Shown: one piece after another, positions 11,294 to 20,684 of the stretch
Layout: every line of letters starts with the position of its first letter
Position numbering within the stretch: the stretch's first letter is position 1
Assembly: GCF_003387475.1 (NCBI RefSeq)
Contig: NZ_QUNO01000008.1
Span: 248,001-312,000, forward strand
Direction: 5' to 3'
Source: Kutzneria buriramensis
GTDB lineage: Bacteria; Actinomycetota; Actinomycetes; Mycobacteriales; Pseudonocardiaceae
Length of the DNA: 64,000 nt
Made by a program: the position numbers and the translations under genes
Notes under the pieces: generated by a model
Seen by the model: the letters and a program-made list of their open reading frames with translations, nothing else
Told to the model about the DNA's origin: nothing
Database searches by the model: none

Positions 11294-12288
11294 TCCCCGT
11301 GCAGCCCGCCGGCGCGCATGACCAGCCCCTGCGAGCCGTCGCCCTCGGCGGCGGCCACGGATTGCAGGCGACGCTGCGTGCCCTTCGACTGCTGACGCCG
11401 GACGTGACGGCCGTGGTGACCGTCGCCGACGACGGCGGATCCTCCGGCCGCCTCCGCCGCGAGCTCGGCCTGCTGCCGCCCGGCGACCTGCGCAAGGCGC
11501 TGGCCGCGCTGGCCGCCGAGGACGACGCCGGCCGGATGTGGAGCGAGGTGTTCCAGCACCGGTTCGGCGGCAACGGGGCGCTGGCCGGGCACGCCGTGGG
11601 CAACCTGCTGATCGCCGGCCTGCTGGAGACGCTCGGCGATCCGGTCGCGGTGCTGGACGAGGTGGCGCGGCTGATGGGCCTGCGCGGCCGGGTGTTACCG
11701 ATGTGCAATGTTCCGCTGGACATCGAGGCGGACGTCACGGGACTCGACGAGGACGTCACCGCCGTTCGCCGGATCAGGGGACAGGTGGCGGTCGCCACCA
11801 CACCCGGTCAGGTACAGCGGATCCGGTTGCGGGCCGACCGCAACGGTCCGCCGACGGCGTGCCCGCAGGCCGTCCAGGCGGTGCTCGACGCGGACGTCGT
11901 GCTGCTCGGACCTGGATCTTGGTTCACCAGCGTGCTGCCGCACCTGCTCGTGCCGGAGCTGCACGAGGCGTTGGTGGACACGGCGGCGTGCAAGGTCGTC
12001 GTCCTAAACCTGGTCCCCCAACCAGGTGAGACCGCCGGTTTCTCCCCCGAACGCCACTTGGACGTACTCTGCCAACACGCACCGAGACTGCGGGTGGACG
12101 CCGTGGTGGCCGACGTGGACTCGGTGCCGACCCCGGAGCGGCTGCGCACTGCGGCGGCCTCCCTGGGGGCGACCGCGCACCTGTCGACCGTGACGGCCGG
12201 CGGCGCCGCCGACCGGCACGATCCGGCGGCGCTGGCGCTGAGCCTCCGGGACGCGCTGCAACTGCACGGACTGCACGACCGAGTGTGA
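11290..12288 (+). CDS. yvcK: YvcK/CofD-like gluconeogenesis factor
   Basis: The 332-aa protein has the 2-phospho-L-lactate transferase-like fold: ALGGGHGLQATLRALRL, VTVADDGGSSGRLRRELG, PPGDLRKALAALA, GNLLIAGLLE and VVLLGPGSWFTSVLPHLLV. Family members bind UDP-sugars and support cell-wall synthesis on gluconeogenic carbon (known for Bacillus and Mycobacterium). A second in-frame GTG at 11299 is possible. It is coupled to rapZ and lies 22 bp ahead of whiA. Confidence 0.93.
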   Translation: MIPVQPAGAHDQPLRAVALGGGHGLQATLRALRLLTPDVTAVVTVADDGGSSGRLRRELGLLPPGDLRKALAALAAEDDAGRMWSEVFQHRFGGNGALAGHAVGNLLIAGLLETLGDPVAVLDEVARLMGLRGRVLPMCNVPLDIEADVTGLDEDVTAVRRIRGQVAVATTPGQVQRIRLRADRNGPPTACPQAVQAVLDADVVLLGPGSWFTSVLPHLLVPELHEALVDTAACKVVVLNLVPQPGETAGFSPERHLDVLCQHAPRLRVDAVVADVDSVPTPERLRTAAASLGATAHLSTVTAGGAADRHDPAALALSLRDALQLHGLHDRV

Positions 12289-12310
12289 GTAGAAGCGGAG
12301 GGCACCACCC

Positions 12311-13306
12311 GTGGCGATGACCGGCGCGGTCAAGGACGAGCTGAGCCGGCTGGCCGTGGCCAAGACCTGTTGCCGTCGGGCCGAGGTCTCCTCGCTGCTG
12401 CGGTTCGCCGGCGGGCTGCACATCGTCGCCGGGCGGGTCGTCGTGGAGGCCGAGCTGGACACCGGCGCGGCCGCGCGCCGGCTGCGCAAGGAGATCCACG
12501 ACCTGTTCGGGCACCACTCGGACGTGCACGTGCTGACCTCTGGCGGGCTGCGCAAGGGCACCCGGTGGGTGGTGCGGGTGGTCAAGGACGGCGAGGGCCT
12601 GGCCCGCCAGACCGGGCTGCTGGACCCGCGCGGCCGGCCCGTGCGGGGGTTGCCGGCGCCGGTGGTGTCCGGCGGCACCTGCGACTCCGAGGCGGCCTGG
12701 CGCGGCGCCTTCCTGGCCCACGGCTCGCTGACGGAACCGGGGCGCTCCAGCGCGCTGGAGGTGACCTGCCCGGGCCCGGAGGCCGCGCTGGCGCTGGTCG
12801 GCGCCGCCCGGCGGATGGGCATCCAGGCCAAGTCCCGGGAGGTGCGCGGCGCCGACCGCGTCGTCGTCCGGGACGGCGACGCCATCGGCGCCCTGCTGAC
12901 CCGGTTGGGCGCGCACGACTCCGTGATGGCGTGGGAGGAGCGGCGGATGCGCCGCGAGGTCCGGGCCACCGCCAACCGCCTGGCCAACTTCGACGACGCC
13001 AACCTGCGCCGGTCCGCCCGCGCCGCCGTCGCCGCGGCCGCCCGCGTGGAGCGGGCGCTGGACATCCTCGGCCCGTCCGCGCCGAACCACCTGGTCACCG
13101 CCGGCCGGCTGCGGCTGAGCAACCGGCAGGCGTCGCTGGAGGAGCTGGGACAGCTGTCCGAGCCGCCGATGACCAAGGACGCCGTCGCCGGCCGGATCCG
13201 CCGCCTGCTGGCCATGGCCGACAAGCGGGCGCACGAGATGGGCGTGCCCGACACCGAGTCGGCCGTGACGCCGGAGATGCTGGAGGCCGAGGAGGCCGAC
13301 GTCTGA
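12311..13306 (+). CDS. whiA: Sporulation regulator WhiA
   Basis: WhiA acts with WhiB to start sporulation septation in Streptomyces and is conserved in Gram-positive bacteria. The 331-aa product has an N-terminal LAGLIDADG-like fold (AVKDELSRL ... [39 protein letters not shown]) and a C-terminal helix-turn-helix ([39 protein letters not shown]). GTG 12311 follows GCGGAGGG. Its presence supports a differentiating actinomycete but also occurs in non-sporulating relatives. Confidence 0.95.
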   Translation: MAMTGAVKDELSRLAVAKTCCRRAEVSSLLRFAGGLHIVAGRVVVEAELDTGAAARRLRKEIHDLFGHHSDVHVLTSGGLRKGTRWVVRVVKDGEGLARQTGLLDPRGRPVRGLPAPVVSGGTCDSEAAWRGAFLAHGSLTEPGRSSALEVTCPGPEAALALVGAARRMGIQAKSREVRGADRVVVRDGDAIGALLTRLGAHDSVMAWEERRMRREVRATANRLANFDDANLRRSARAAVAAAARVERALDILGPSAPNHLVTAGRLRLSNRQASLEELGQLSEPPMTKDAVAGRIRRLLAMADKRAHEMGVPDTESAVTPEMLEAEEADV

Positions 13307-13427
13307 GCGGGCCCGCCGCTCCCCGGTCCTTGCCCCGGCAAACAGTCGGCTGCCACCCGATCCAGACCTTGCTGCCGAGCGCCGGTGCCGCGACCATGGC
13401 TGCGCTCGTCGCTGAGGGGAACGTGAC

Positions 13428-14168
13428 ATGACCGAGGACCGGTTAGCCGATCAGGTCCGCGCCCTGCTCCGGAACGCGGGTCGGACCAGGCCGTTCCGCC
13501 GGGGCGACGTGCTGATCGCCGAGGGCGCGCCGAGCGACGAGGTGCTGCTGATCGAGTCCGGCAAGGTCAAGGTGGTGCTGCACGGCGCGAACGGGGCCGA
13601 CTCGATCCTGGGCTTCTACGGCGCGGGCGAGCTGATGGGGGAGATGGGGGTGATGGGCGACCGGCCGCGCAGCGCGGACGTGATCGCCCGGACCCCGGGC
13701 GTCGCGCTGCACGTGGAGGCGCACACCTTCCGGAACCTGTTGCGGGAGCATCCGTCCCTGTTCGCGTTCGTCAGCGACGTGCTGAGCACCCGGCTGTTCC
13801 AGGCCGATCAGCGGCAGCGGCTGCACGCGTCGTTCGAGGTGTCGGTGCGGGTGGCGCGGCAGCTGCTGAGCTGGGCGCTGTCCAGCGGCGAGCCGGCGGC
13901 CGGCGGCGGGTTGCGGGTGAAGGGCCTGACCCAGCTGGAGATCGCGCAGTTCGTGACGGCGTCGGCCAAGACGGTCGACCACGTGCTCAAGCAGCTGCGC
14001 GGCGACCGGCTGCTGGAGACGGGGCGGCGCAGCTACCTGCTGCCCGACCCGCAGCTGCTGGAGCGCTGCCTCGCCGACCCGGACTGGCGGCCGGGTCGCG
14101 GCGATGTCTCCCGGTTTTCCGGGAGACCGGAGGACTTCGCGCCGCGAGACTCCACACGTGCGTGCTGA
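13428..14168 (+). CDS. Crp/Fnr-family transcriptional regulator
   Basis: The 246-aa protein has an N-terminal cyclic-nucleotide-binding-type beta barrel (FRRGDVLIAEGAPSDEVLLIESGKVKVVL ... GELMGEMGVMGDRPRSADVIA) and a C-terminal Crp winged helix (LTQLEIAQFVTASAKTVDHVLKQLRGDRLLE). In the nucleotide-binding loop, the usual RSA of CRP appears as RPRSADV. It is followed after 25 nt by a cyclase-like protein, a pairing I recall from other actinomycetes, where Crp-type regulators accompany nucleotidyl-cyclase-like partners. The 121-bp gap to whiA shows no clear terminator. Confidence 0.85.
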   Translation: MTEDRLADQVRALLRNAGRTRPFRRGDVLIAEGAPSDEVLLIESGKVKVVLHGANGADSILGFYGAGELMGEMGVMGDRPRSADVIARTPGVALHVEAHTFRNLLREHPSLFAFVSDVLSTRLFQADQRQRLHASFEVSVRVARQLLSWALSSGEPAAGGGLRVKGLTQLEIAQFVTASAKTVDHVLKQLRGDRLLETGRRSYLLPDPQLLERCLADPDWRPGRGDVSRFSGRPEDFAPRDSTRAC

Positions 14169-14193
14169 CCCTGAGCCAGTTGGAGGCCTCCAC

Positions 14194-14949
14194 GTGACCA
14201 CCGCCGCCGAATTCCGCACGCTGCTGGGCGTGGATGTGATCGAGTCCGCCAGCACCGCCCCGCACCTGCTGCCGCAGGTCACGACCGTGCTCGAGACGCT
14301 GCTGGCCGGCGGCATGGACGCCGCGGGCGTGCCGCGCGACGACGCCGTGGACGCGCAGTACACCGGCGACGGCTGGCTCTACGCCTTCCCGAGCGCGCTG
14401 CTGGGGCAGGCCGTCGACCTGGGGCCCGCGCTGGCCCCGATCGTCGCCGAGCACAACAAGTGGAACAAGCTGGAGCTGCGGCTGCGGCTGGCCGTCGAGG
14501 TGGGGCCGCTGCCCGACGGGCAGGGCTTCCACCCGTCCAACATCGCCCGCGCCCGGCTGCTGGAGGCGCCCGCGTTCAAGGCGCTGGCCCGCCGCTGCAT
14601 GGCCGAGCGGCCGGACGGCTCGATGAGCACCGCGATCATCGTCTCCGACGCCGTCTACCAGAGCGTCTTCCGTCACGACTGGGCCAGGCACGCGCGGCCG
14701 ACGGACTTCGCCGAGCTGGCCGTGACCAACAAGGAGTTCACCGCTCGCGCCTGGGTCGCGGTGCCGGGTTTCGACGCCCGTACTCTGGCCGCCTTCATCG
14801 CCGAGGACCTCCCGCAGGCTTCTGCACCGGTCGAGGAGACGGATGCCACGCGGCCGGGCCCGGTGACGAGCGTCATGAACGCCGGCGAGAACTACGGTGT
14901 CCAGGCTCACGTCATCAACGGCGGTGTCGTCCAGAACCACCGCCGTTGA
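14194..14949 (+). CDS. Degenerate nucleotidyl-cyclase-like protein with C-terminal amyloid-like motif
   Basis: The 251-aa protein starts at GTG 14194 behind TTGGAGG. Two segments resemble the metal-binding parts of class III cyclases: VDVIES (Asp14) and TGDGWLYAFPS (Gly58-Asp59-Gly60), followed by LRLRLAVEVGPL and NIARARLLEAPAFKAL. Catalytic transition-state residues cannot be confirmed, so activity is uncertain. After a Pro/Thr linker the last 23 residues (229-251) contain ENYGVQAHVINGGVVQNH, a Gly-, Asn- and Val-rich motif like the short amyloid signalling motifs of actinomycete NLR systems. It follows a Crp/Fnr gene and is probably co-transcribed with it. Confidence 0.6.
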   Translation: MTTAAEFRTLLGVDVIESASTAPHLLPQVTTVLETLLAGGMDAAGVPRDDAVDAQYTGDGWLYAFPSALLGQAVDLGPALAPIVAEHNKWNKLELRLRLAVEVGPLPDGQGFHPSNIARARLLEAPAFKALARRCMAERPDGSMSTAIIVSDAVYQSVFRHDWARHARPTDFAELAVTNKEFTARAWVAVPGFDARTLAAFIAEDLPQASAPVEETDATRPGPVTSVMNAGENYGVQAHVINGGVVQNHRR

Positions 14950-15011
14950 TGACGGTCGCATTTGACGCACATGTGGCCCCGGACATCGGATCCGGCGCGA
15001 AGCGAGGGGCA

Positions 15012-15023
15012 TGGTCTGGACCA
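15012..15023. promoter_or_regulatory. DasR-like operator (dre) upstream of gap
   Basis: TGGTCTGGACCA matches 11 of 12 core bases of the DasR-responsive element TGGTCTAGACCA (known from Streptomyces, GntR-family DasR). It lies 172 bp before the gap start and suggests control of glycolysis by the N-acetylglucosamine/phosphosugar state. Confidence 0.5.
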
Positions 15024-15092
15024 ATAAAGAGGGCCGCCTAGCCCGAACGGAGCAGCCTCGGCTGGCTCGATCAAGAAAGCTGCCATACCACT

Positions 15093-16199
<1,107 letters not shown>

Positions 16200-16213
16200 G
16201 AGGGCAACCGCAA

Positions 16214-17419
16214 GTGAAGACTCTCGACGACCTGATCGCCGAGGGCGTGCAGGGTCGGCACGTCTTGGTGCGTGCCGACCTCAACGTCCCGCTGGACGGC
16301 GACAAGATCACTGACGACGGCCGCATCCGGGCGTTCCTGCCCACCGCCAAGCGCCTCAGCGAGGCCGGCGCGCGGGTCGTCGTCACCGCCCACCTGGGCC
16401 GCCCCAAGGGCGAGCCGGACGCCAAGTACTCGCTCGCCCCCGCCGCCGCCCGGCTGGGCGAGCTGCTGGGCGCCGAGGTCGCGCTCGCCGCCGACGTCGT
16501 CGGCGACTCGGCCCGGTCCGTGGTCGGGGCGCTCACCGACGGCGGTGTGGCGCTGCTGGAGAACATCCGGTTCGACCCGCGCGAGACCAGCAAGGACGCC
16601 GCCGAGCGCGAGGCGCTCGCCGACGACCTGGTGTCGCTGGTCGGCGACAAGGCCGCCTTCGTCTCCGACGGCTTCGGTGTCGTGCACCGCAAGCAGGCGT
16701 CGGTCTACGACGTGGCCGCCAAGCTGCCGCACTACGCCGGCGGCCTGGTGCTGGCCGAGGTCGAGGTGCTGCGCAAGCTCACCGAAGACACCGCTCGGCC
16801 GTATGTCGTCGTCCTCGGCGGCGCGAAGGTGTCCGACAAGCTCGGCGTCATCGCGAACCTGCTGACCAAGGTCGACCGGCTGCTCATCGGCGGCGGCATG
16901 GCGTACACCTTCCTCAAGGCCCAGGGCCACGAGGTCGGCAACTCGCTGCTCCAGGCCGACCAGCTCGACCAGGTCAGGGGCTTCCTGGCCGAGGCCGAGA
17001 AGCGCGGCGTCGAGCTGGTGCTGCCGGTCGACGTGCTGGCCGCGACGACCTTCGCCGAGGACGCGCCGTACGAGGTCGTGCCCACCGACGCGATCCCGGC
17101 CGACCGCGAGGGCCTGGACATCGGCCCGAAGACCCGCGAGCTGTTCGCGAGCAAGCTCGCGGACGCGAAGACGGTGTTCTGGAACGGGCCGATGGGCGTG
17201 TTCGAGTTCGCGGCATTCGCCGGCGGCACCCGTGCCGTCGCGCAGGCGCTGGTCGCCTCCGACGCGTTCACCGTGGTCGGCGGCGGCGACTCGGCCGCGG
17301 CCGTGCGCCAGCTGGGTCTGCCCGAGGACGGCTTCTCGCACATCTCCACCGGCGGCGGCGCGTCGCTGGAGTACCTGGAGGGCAAGGAGCTCCCGGGCGT
17401 GAAGGTGTTGGAGGACTGA
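16214..17419 (+). CDS. pgk: Phosphoglycerate kinase
   Basis: Pgk transfers phosphate from 1,3-bisphosphoglycerate to ADP. The 401-aa protein has [66 protein letters not shown] and [15 protein letters not shown] with [20 protein letters not shown] 16214, 14 nt after the gap stop and behind AGAGGG, is the correct start; the frame continues back into gap. The next gene begins 1 nt after its stop. Confidence 0.97.
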   Translation: MKTLDDLIAEGVQGRHVLVRADLNVPLDGDKITDDGRIRAFLPTAKRLSEAGARVVVTAHLGRPKGEPDAKYSLAPAAARLGELLGAEVALAADVVGDSARSVVGALTDGGVALLENIRFDPRETSKDAAEREALADDLVSLVGDKAAFVSDGFGVVHRKQASVYDVAAKLPHYAGGLVLAEVEVLRKLTEDTARPYVVVLGGAKVSDKLGVIANLLTKVDRLLIGGGMAYTFLKAQGHEVGNSLLQADQLDQVRGFLAEAEKRGVELVLPVDVLAATTFAEDAPYEVVPTDAIPADREGLDIGPKTRELFASKLADAKTVFWNGPMGVFEFAAFAGGTRAVAQALVASDAFTVVGGGDSAAAVRQLGLPEDGFSHISTGGGASLEYLEGKELPGVKVLED

Positions 17420-17420
17420 G

Positions 17421-18206
17421 ATGGCACGGCTTCCGCTGATCGCGGGCAACTGGAAGATGAACCTCAACCACCTCGAGGCCATCGCCCTGACCCAGAAGAT
17501 CGCCTTCTCGCTGCCGGAGAAGTACTTCGCCAAGGTCGAGGTGGCGGTGCTGCCGCCGTTCATCTCGCTGCGCAGCGTGCAGACCCTGGTCGACGGGGAC
17601 AAGCTGCTGCTCAAGTACGGCGCGCAGGACCTGTCCCAGCACGACTCGGGCGCCTACACCGGCGACGTGTCCGGGGCGCAGCTGGCCAAGCTGGGCTGCA
17701 CCTACGTGGTGGTCGGGCACTCCGAGCGGCGCGAGTACCACAACGAGGACGACGAGCTGGTCAACCGCAAGGTCAAGGCCGCGCTCAAGCACGGGCTCAC
17801 GCCGATCCTGTGCGTCGGCGAGAAGCTGGAGGTCCGGGAGGCCGACGGCCACCTGGAGCACTGCAACACCCAGCTGATCGCCGGCCTGAAGGGCCTCAAG
17901 GCCGAGCAGGTGGCGAAGGTGGTGATCGCCTACGAGCCGGTGTGGGCGATCGGCACCGGCAAGGTGGCCACCCCGTCGGACGCGCAGGAGGTCTGCGGGT
18001 CGATCCGGGCCGCCATCGCCGAGAAGTACGGCCAGGAGGTCGCCGACACCGTCCGCGTGCTCTACGGCGGCTCGGTGAAGTCCGGCAGCATCGCCGACCT
18101 GGTGAAGCAGCCCGACATCGACGGCGGCCTGGTCGGCGGGGCGAGCCTGGACGGCGACGAGTTCGCCAAGCTGTGCGCGCTCGCGGCCGGCGGGCCGCTG
18201 CCGTAG
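17421..18206 (+). CDS. tpiA: Triosephosphate isomerase
   Basis: TpiA interconverts dihydroxyacetone phosphate and glyceraldehyde 3-phosphate. The 261-aa protein shows [15 protein letters not shown] with the substrate Lys, [10 protein letters not shown] with the catalytic His, [22 protein letters not shown] with the catalytic Glu and flexible loop, and [11 protein letters not shown] ... [11 protein letters not shown]. It is a 1-nt neighbour of pgk. Confidence 0.97.
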   Translation: MARLPLIAGNWKMNLNHLEAIALTQKIAFSLPEKYFAKVEVAVLPPFISLRSVQTLVDGDKLLLKYGAQDLSQHDSGAYTGDVSGAQLAKLGCTYVVVGHSERREYHNEDDELVNRKVKAALKHGLTPILCVGEKLEVREADGHLEHCNTQLIAGLKGLKAEQVAKVVIAYEPVWAIGTGKVATPSDAQEVCGSIRAAIAEKYGQEVADTVRVLYGGSVKSGSIADLVKQPDIDGGLVGGASLDGDEFAKLCALAAGGPLP

Positions 18207-18221
18207 ATCGTTGTCGCAGGT

Positions 18222-18253
18222 CGGGGCCCCGGCGCTGGCGCGGCGGGGCCCCG
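18222..18253 (+). terminator. GC-rich hairpin after tpiA
   Basis: CGGGGCCCCG occurs at 18222-18231 and again at 18244-18253, and the two copies can pair across a 12-nt loop. It lies 16 nt after the tpiA stop, so secG may rely on readthrough or on its own promoter in 18254-18350. Confidence 0.5.
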
Positions 18254-18350
18254 GTGCGTTTTCCGTGACCGCGCCTTTCCGGACCGTGCTCCGAAGCCGG
18301 GGCCGGAACAGGTAACCTGTAGCGTCTATACGCCTTACAGCGAGGGTGAG

Positions 18351-18584
18351 ATGAACCTGTTCCTGCAGATCCTGTTGATCGTCGCCAGCCTGCTGCTGAT
18401 CCTGCTGGTGCTGCTGCACCGCGGCCGGGGTGGCGGTCTGTCCTCGCTGTTCGGCGGCGGCATGCAGTCGAGCCTGTCCGGTTCCAGTGTGGTCGAGAAG
18501 AACCTGGACCGGATCACCCTGTTCGTCGCCGCGATCTGGGTGATCGCCATTCTCGGCATCGGCCTGCTGGCCAAGCTCGGCTGA
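18351..18584 (+). CDS. secG: Protein translocase subunit SecG
   Basis: The 77-aa membrane protein has two hydrophobic segments (about 2-22 and 54-74) around the conserved loop HRGRGGGLSSLFGGGMQSSLSGSSVVEKNLDRIT. SecG joins SecYE in the export channel. Its position after tpiA is typical of actinobacteria. ATG 18351 follows GAGGGTGAG. Confidence 0.93.
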   Translation: MNLFLQILLIVASLLLILLVLLHRGRGGGLSSLFGGGMQSSLSGSSVVEKNLDRITLFVAAIWVIAILGIGLLAKLG

Positions 18585-18638
18585 GCACCGCGTCCAACTG
18601 GGGTTGTTCAACCACGTCCTGTGGGAGTGTGAGGGTCG

Positions 18639-18986
18639 ATGACTGGCGGTAACGCGATCCGCGGTACCCGAGTCGGATCGGGCCCGATGGGCGAGTCGGA
18701 GCGCGGCGAGTCCGCGCCCCGGCATCGGGTGTCGTACTGGTGCGCCAACGGCCACGAGTCCCGCCCGTCGTTCGCCCTGGAGGCCGAGGAGCCGGAGTCG
18801 TGGGACTGCCCGCGGTGCGGGCTGCCCGCCGGGCGGGATGAGAAGGCCCCGCCGGCGCCACCGCGCAACGAGCCGTACAAGACGCATCTGGCGTACGTGA
18901 AGGAGCGGCGCTCCGACGCGGACGGCGAGGCGATCCTGGCCGAGGCGCTGGCCAAGCTCCGGGCCCAGCGCGAGGGCGAGTTCTAG
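18639..18986 (+). CDS. rbpA: RNA polymerase-binding protein RbpA
   Basis: RbpA stabilises open complexes of sigma-A/HrdB-type RNA polymerase in actinobacteria. The 115-aa protein has the basic N-terminal region NAIRGTRVGSGPMGESERGE, the zinc-binding-like core VSYWCANGHESRPSFALEAE ... WDCPRCG, and the C-terminal sigma-interacting helix ERRSDADGEAILAEALAKLRAQR. It lies 54 nt after secG and is followed by a terminator. In many genomes the gene after secG is ppc or pgl. Confidence 0.95.
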   Translation: MTGGNAIRGTRVGSGPMGESERGESAPRHRVSYWCANGHESRPSFALEAEEPESWDCPRCGLPAGRDEKAPPAPPRNEPYKTHLAYVKERRSDADGEAILAEALAKLRAQREGEF

Positions 18987-19015
18987 CACCCTCAGCGCGA
19001 TCCGATGTGAACGCG

Positions 19016-19057
19016 AAAAGCCGCCTTGCTCCCGAATTCGAGGGCAAGGCGGCTTTT
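19016..19057 (+). terminator. Intrinsic terminator after rbpA
   Basis: AAAAGCCGCCTTGC (19016-19029) pairs with GCAAGGCGGCTTTT (19044-19057), giving a 14-bp stem and a T run. This is the most classical terminator in the window. Confidence 0.9.
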
Positions 19058-19075
19058 GCTGCTCGTAGCGGCGGA

Positions 19076-19113
19076 GGTTGGGAGGGATACCCGCGCCGGC
19101 GTCCCTCCCAACC
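19076..19113 (-). terminator. Hairpin downstream of the histidine kinase
   Basis: GGTTGGGAGGGA (19076-19087) pairs perfectly with 19102-19113 across a 14-nt loop, 5 nt beyond the stop of the minus-strand kinase gene. Confidence 0.7.
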
Positions 19114-19118
19114 GCCTT

Positions 19119-20438
19119 CTACGCGTGCTGGGGAGCCTGCGGCGCCGCCACCCCGGGCAGGGCGAGCGGGAACCGTGAGGTCACCACGAACCCACCGTCC
19201 CGACTCGGCTCGGCGTGACAGCTGCCTCCCAGCAGCTCGGCCCGTTCGGAGAGTCCGACCAGGCCATGGCCGCCAGAGGGCAGGGCAGGGGTCCGCTGTC
19301 CTCGGGGCCGTCCGTTGCGCACCCGCACCACCAGCTCGTCCTCGCCCAGCTGGACGAGCACGGACACGGCGGCCGACGGGGCGTGCTTTCCCACATTGGT
19401 CAGTGCTTCTTGCACGGTCCGGTACGCGGCGGCCGACACCGGGGCGGGGATCGCCTCGATGTCGCCGTCGACGTTGAGCGTGACGGCCAGGCCGCAGTCG
19501 GAGACCAGGCGGCGCAGGTCGGTCAGGTCGGGGCGGCCGTCGTCGTCGCCGGCGGTGCGCAGCACACCCACGAGCTGGCGCAGCTCCTCCAGCGTCTTGG
19601 TGGACAGCCGGCGGATGGTGTTGGCGATCTCGCGCGACTCGGCGTCGGTCACGGTCATCTTGAGCGCGCCGGCCTGCATGGCGATGAGGGTGACCTGGTG
19701 CGACACCACGTCGTGCATCTCGCGGGCCAGCCGGGTGCGTTCCTCCAGGCGGATGGCCTCGGCCTGTAGCTGCTGCTTGCGCTCGCGGGTGGCGGCGAGC
19801 TCGGTGACCCGGCGGACCAGCTCCTTGCGGGTGGTGACGAGCAGGCCCAGCGCCAGCGGCATGCCGGCGTCGACCACGGCCCACAGCAGGTTCTCCACCT
19901 GGTGCGCCCAGTCCTGGGCGAAGAACTCGTCGAGCGGCCACACCACGAACCGGCACAGCATCATCAGCACCGCGCCGGCCATCGTCTGCCAGCGCCAGGC
20001 CTGCTTCTTGGCCAGCGTGTAGAGCCCGATCATGCCGGCGAGCTGGGACCAGCCGGCGAGGTAGCCGGGCACCGTGGCCAGCAGCACGAGGAACGGGAAG
20101 CGGCGGCGCAGCACCAGCGCGAGGCAGGCGACGCCGGACAGGATGTACGAGTAGAGCTCGGCGTCCTTGGGGACCACCAGCAGCACGTCCAGCAGCCCCA
20201 GCGCGATGGCGCCGACGTCGCTGAGCGGGCCGCTGTGGCGGCGCAGGAAGCGCACCGCGCGGTCGCGGAGCTCGCGGGTGGGCGCCGGCTCGTGCAGGAC
20301 GGTGCTGACGAGGTCGGCCGCTTCGGCGCCGCTCATCGGCTCGCCGGGCCAGATCCTGTCGTCGTTGTCGCGCTGGGCCGGCACACCGACCGGGGGCATG
20401 TCGGGACCGTTCACGGCGTGGCGCGGCCGGTTCGGCAC
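19119..20438 (-). CDS. Orphan sensor histidine kinase (HisKA_3 type)
   Basis: The 439-aa protein has about five hydrophobic segments between residues 75 and 205, then the NarL-type dimerisation/phosphoacceptor helix RLAREMHDVVSHQVTLIAMQAG with the phosphorylated His in EMHD, and a HATPase domain (VQEALTNVGKHAP, GGHGLVGLSERAELLGG). The signal is unknown. No response regulator is adjacent, so its partner lies elsewhere. GTG 20438 has GAGGAGGACGGAG upstream. It is the first gene of the accessory insert. Confidence 0.85.
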   Translation of the reverse strand: MPNRPRHAVNGPDMPPVGVPAQRDNDDRIWPGEPMSGAEAADLVSTVLHEPAPTRELRDRAVRFLRRHSGPLSDVGAIALGLLDVLLVVPKDAELYSYILSGVACLALVLRRRFPFLVLLATVPGYLAGWSQLAGMIGLYTLAKKQAWRWQTMAGAVLMMLCRFVVWPLDEFFAQDWAHQVENLLWAVVDAGMPLALGLLVTTRKELVRRVTELAATRERKQQLQAEAIRLEERTRLAREMHDVVSHQVTLIAMQAGALKMTVTDAESREIANTIRRLSTKTLEELRQLVGVLRTAGDDDGRPDLTDLRRLVSDCGLAVTLNVDGDIEAIPAPVSAAAYRTVQEALTNVGKHAPSAAVSVLVQLGEDELVVRVRNGRPRGQRTPALPSGGHGLVGLSERAELLGGSCHAEPSRDGGFVVTSRFPLALPGVAAPQAPQHA

Positions 20439-20684
20439 GGCTCCGTCCTCCTCGGGCAGGGCGAGTGAGTCTTGTGCTCTTAGACAGTCCTAACACTCGT
20501 TCGGGACGCGCCGTCCGAAACTTGTGTGCAGATGCACACGCCGGGTGCTCGTCCCGTCACCCCATGTATCCACTGACCTGCGGATTTGCCGGGAGGCTAG
20601 CACGTTTCGTCACACGCCGTATCGACCGAGATACCTGTTAACGGTGTTCAGAGCCAGCCGAAAAGACCAGACCTTCGGCGGTTG
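20439..20684. other. Intergenic region without recognised gene
   Basis: These 246 bp upstream of the kinase gene and downstream of the MFS gene are less GC-rich than their surroundings and must hold the kinase promoter. I saw no ORF, RNA or clear hairpin. Confidence 0.4.
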
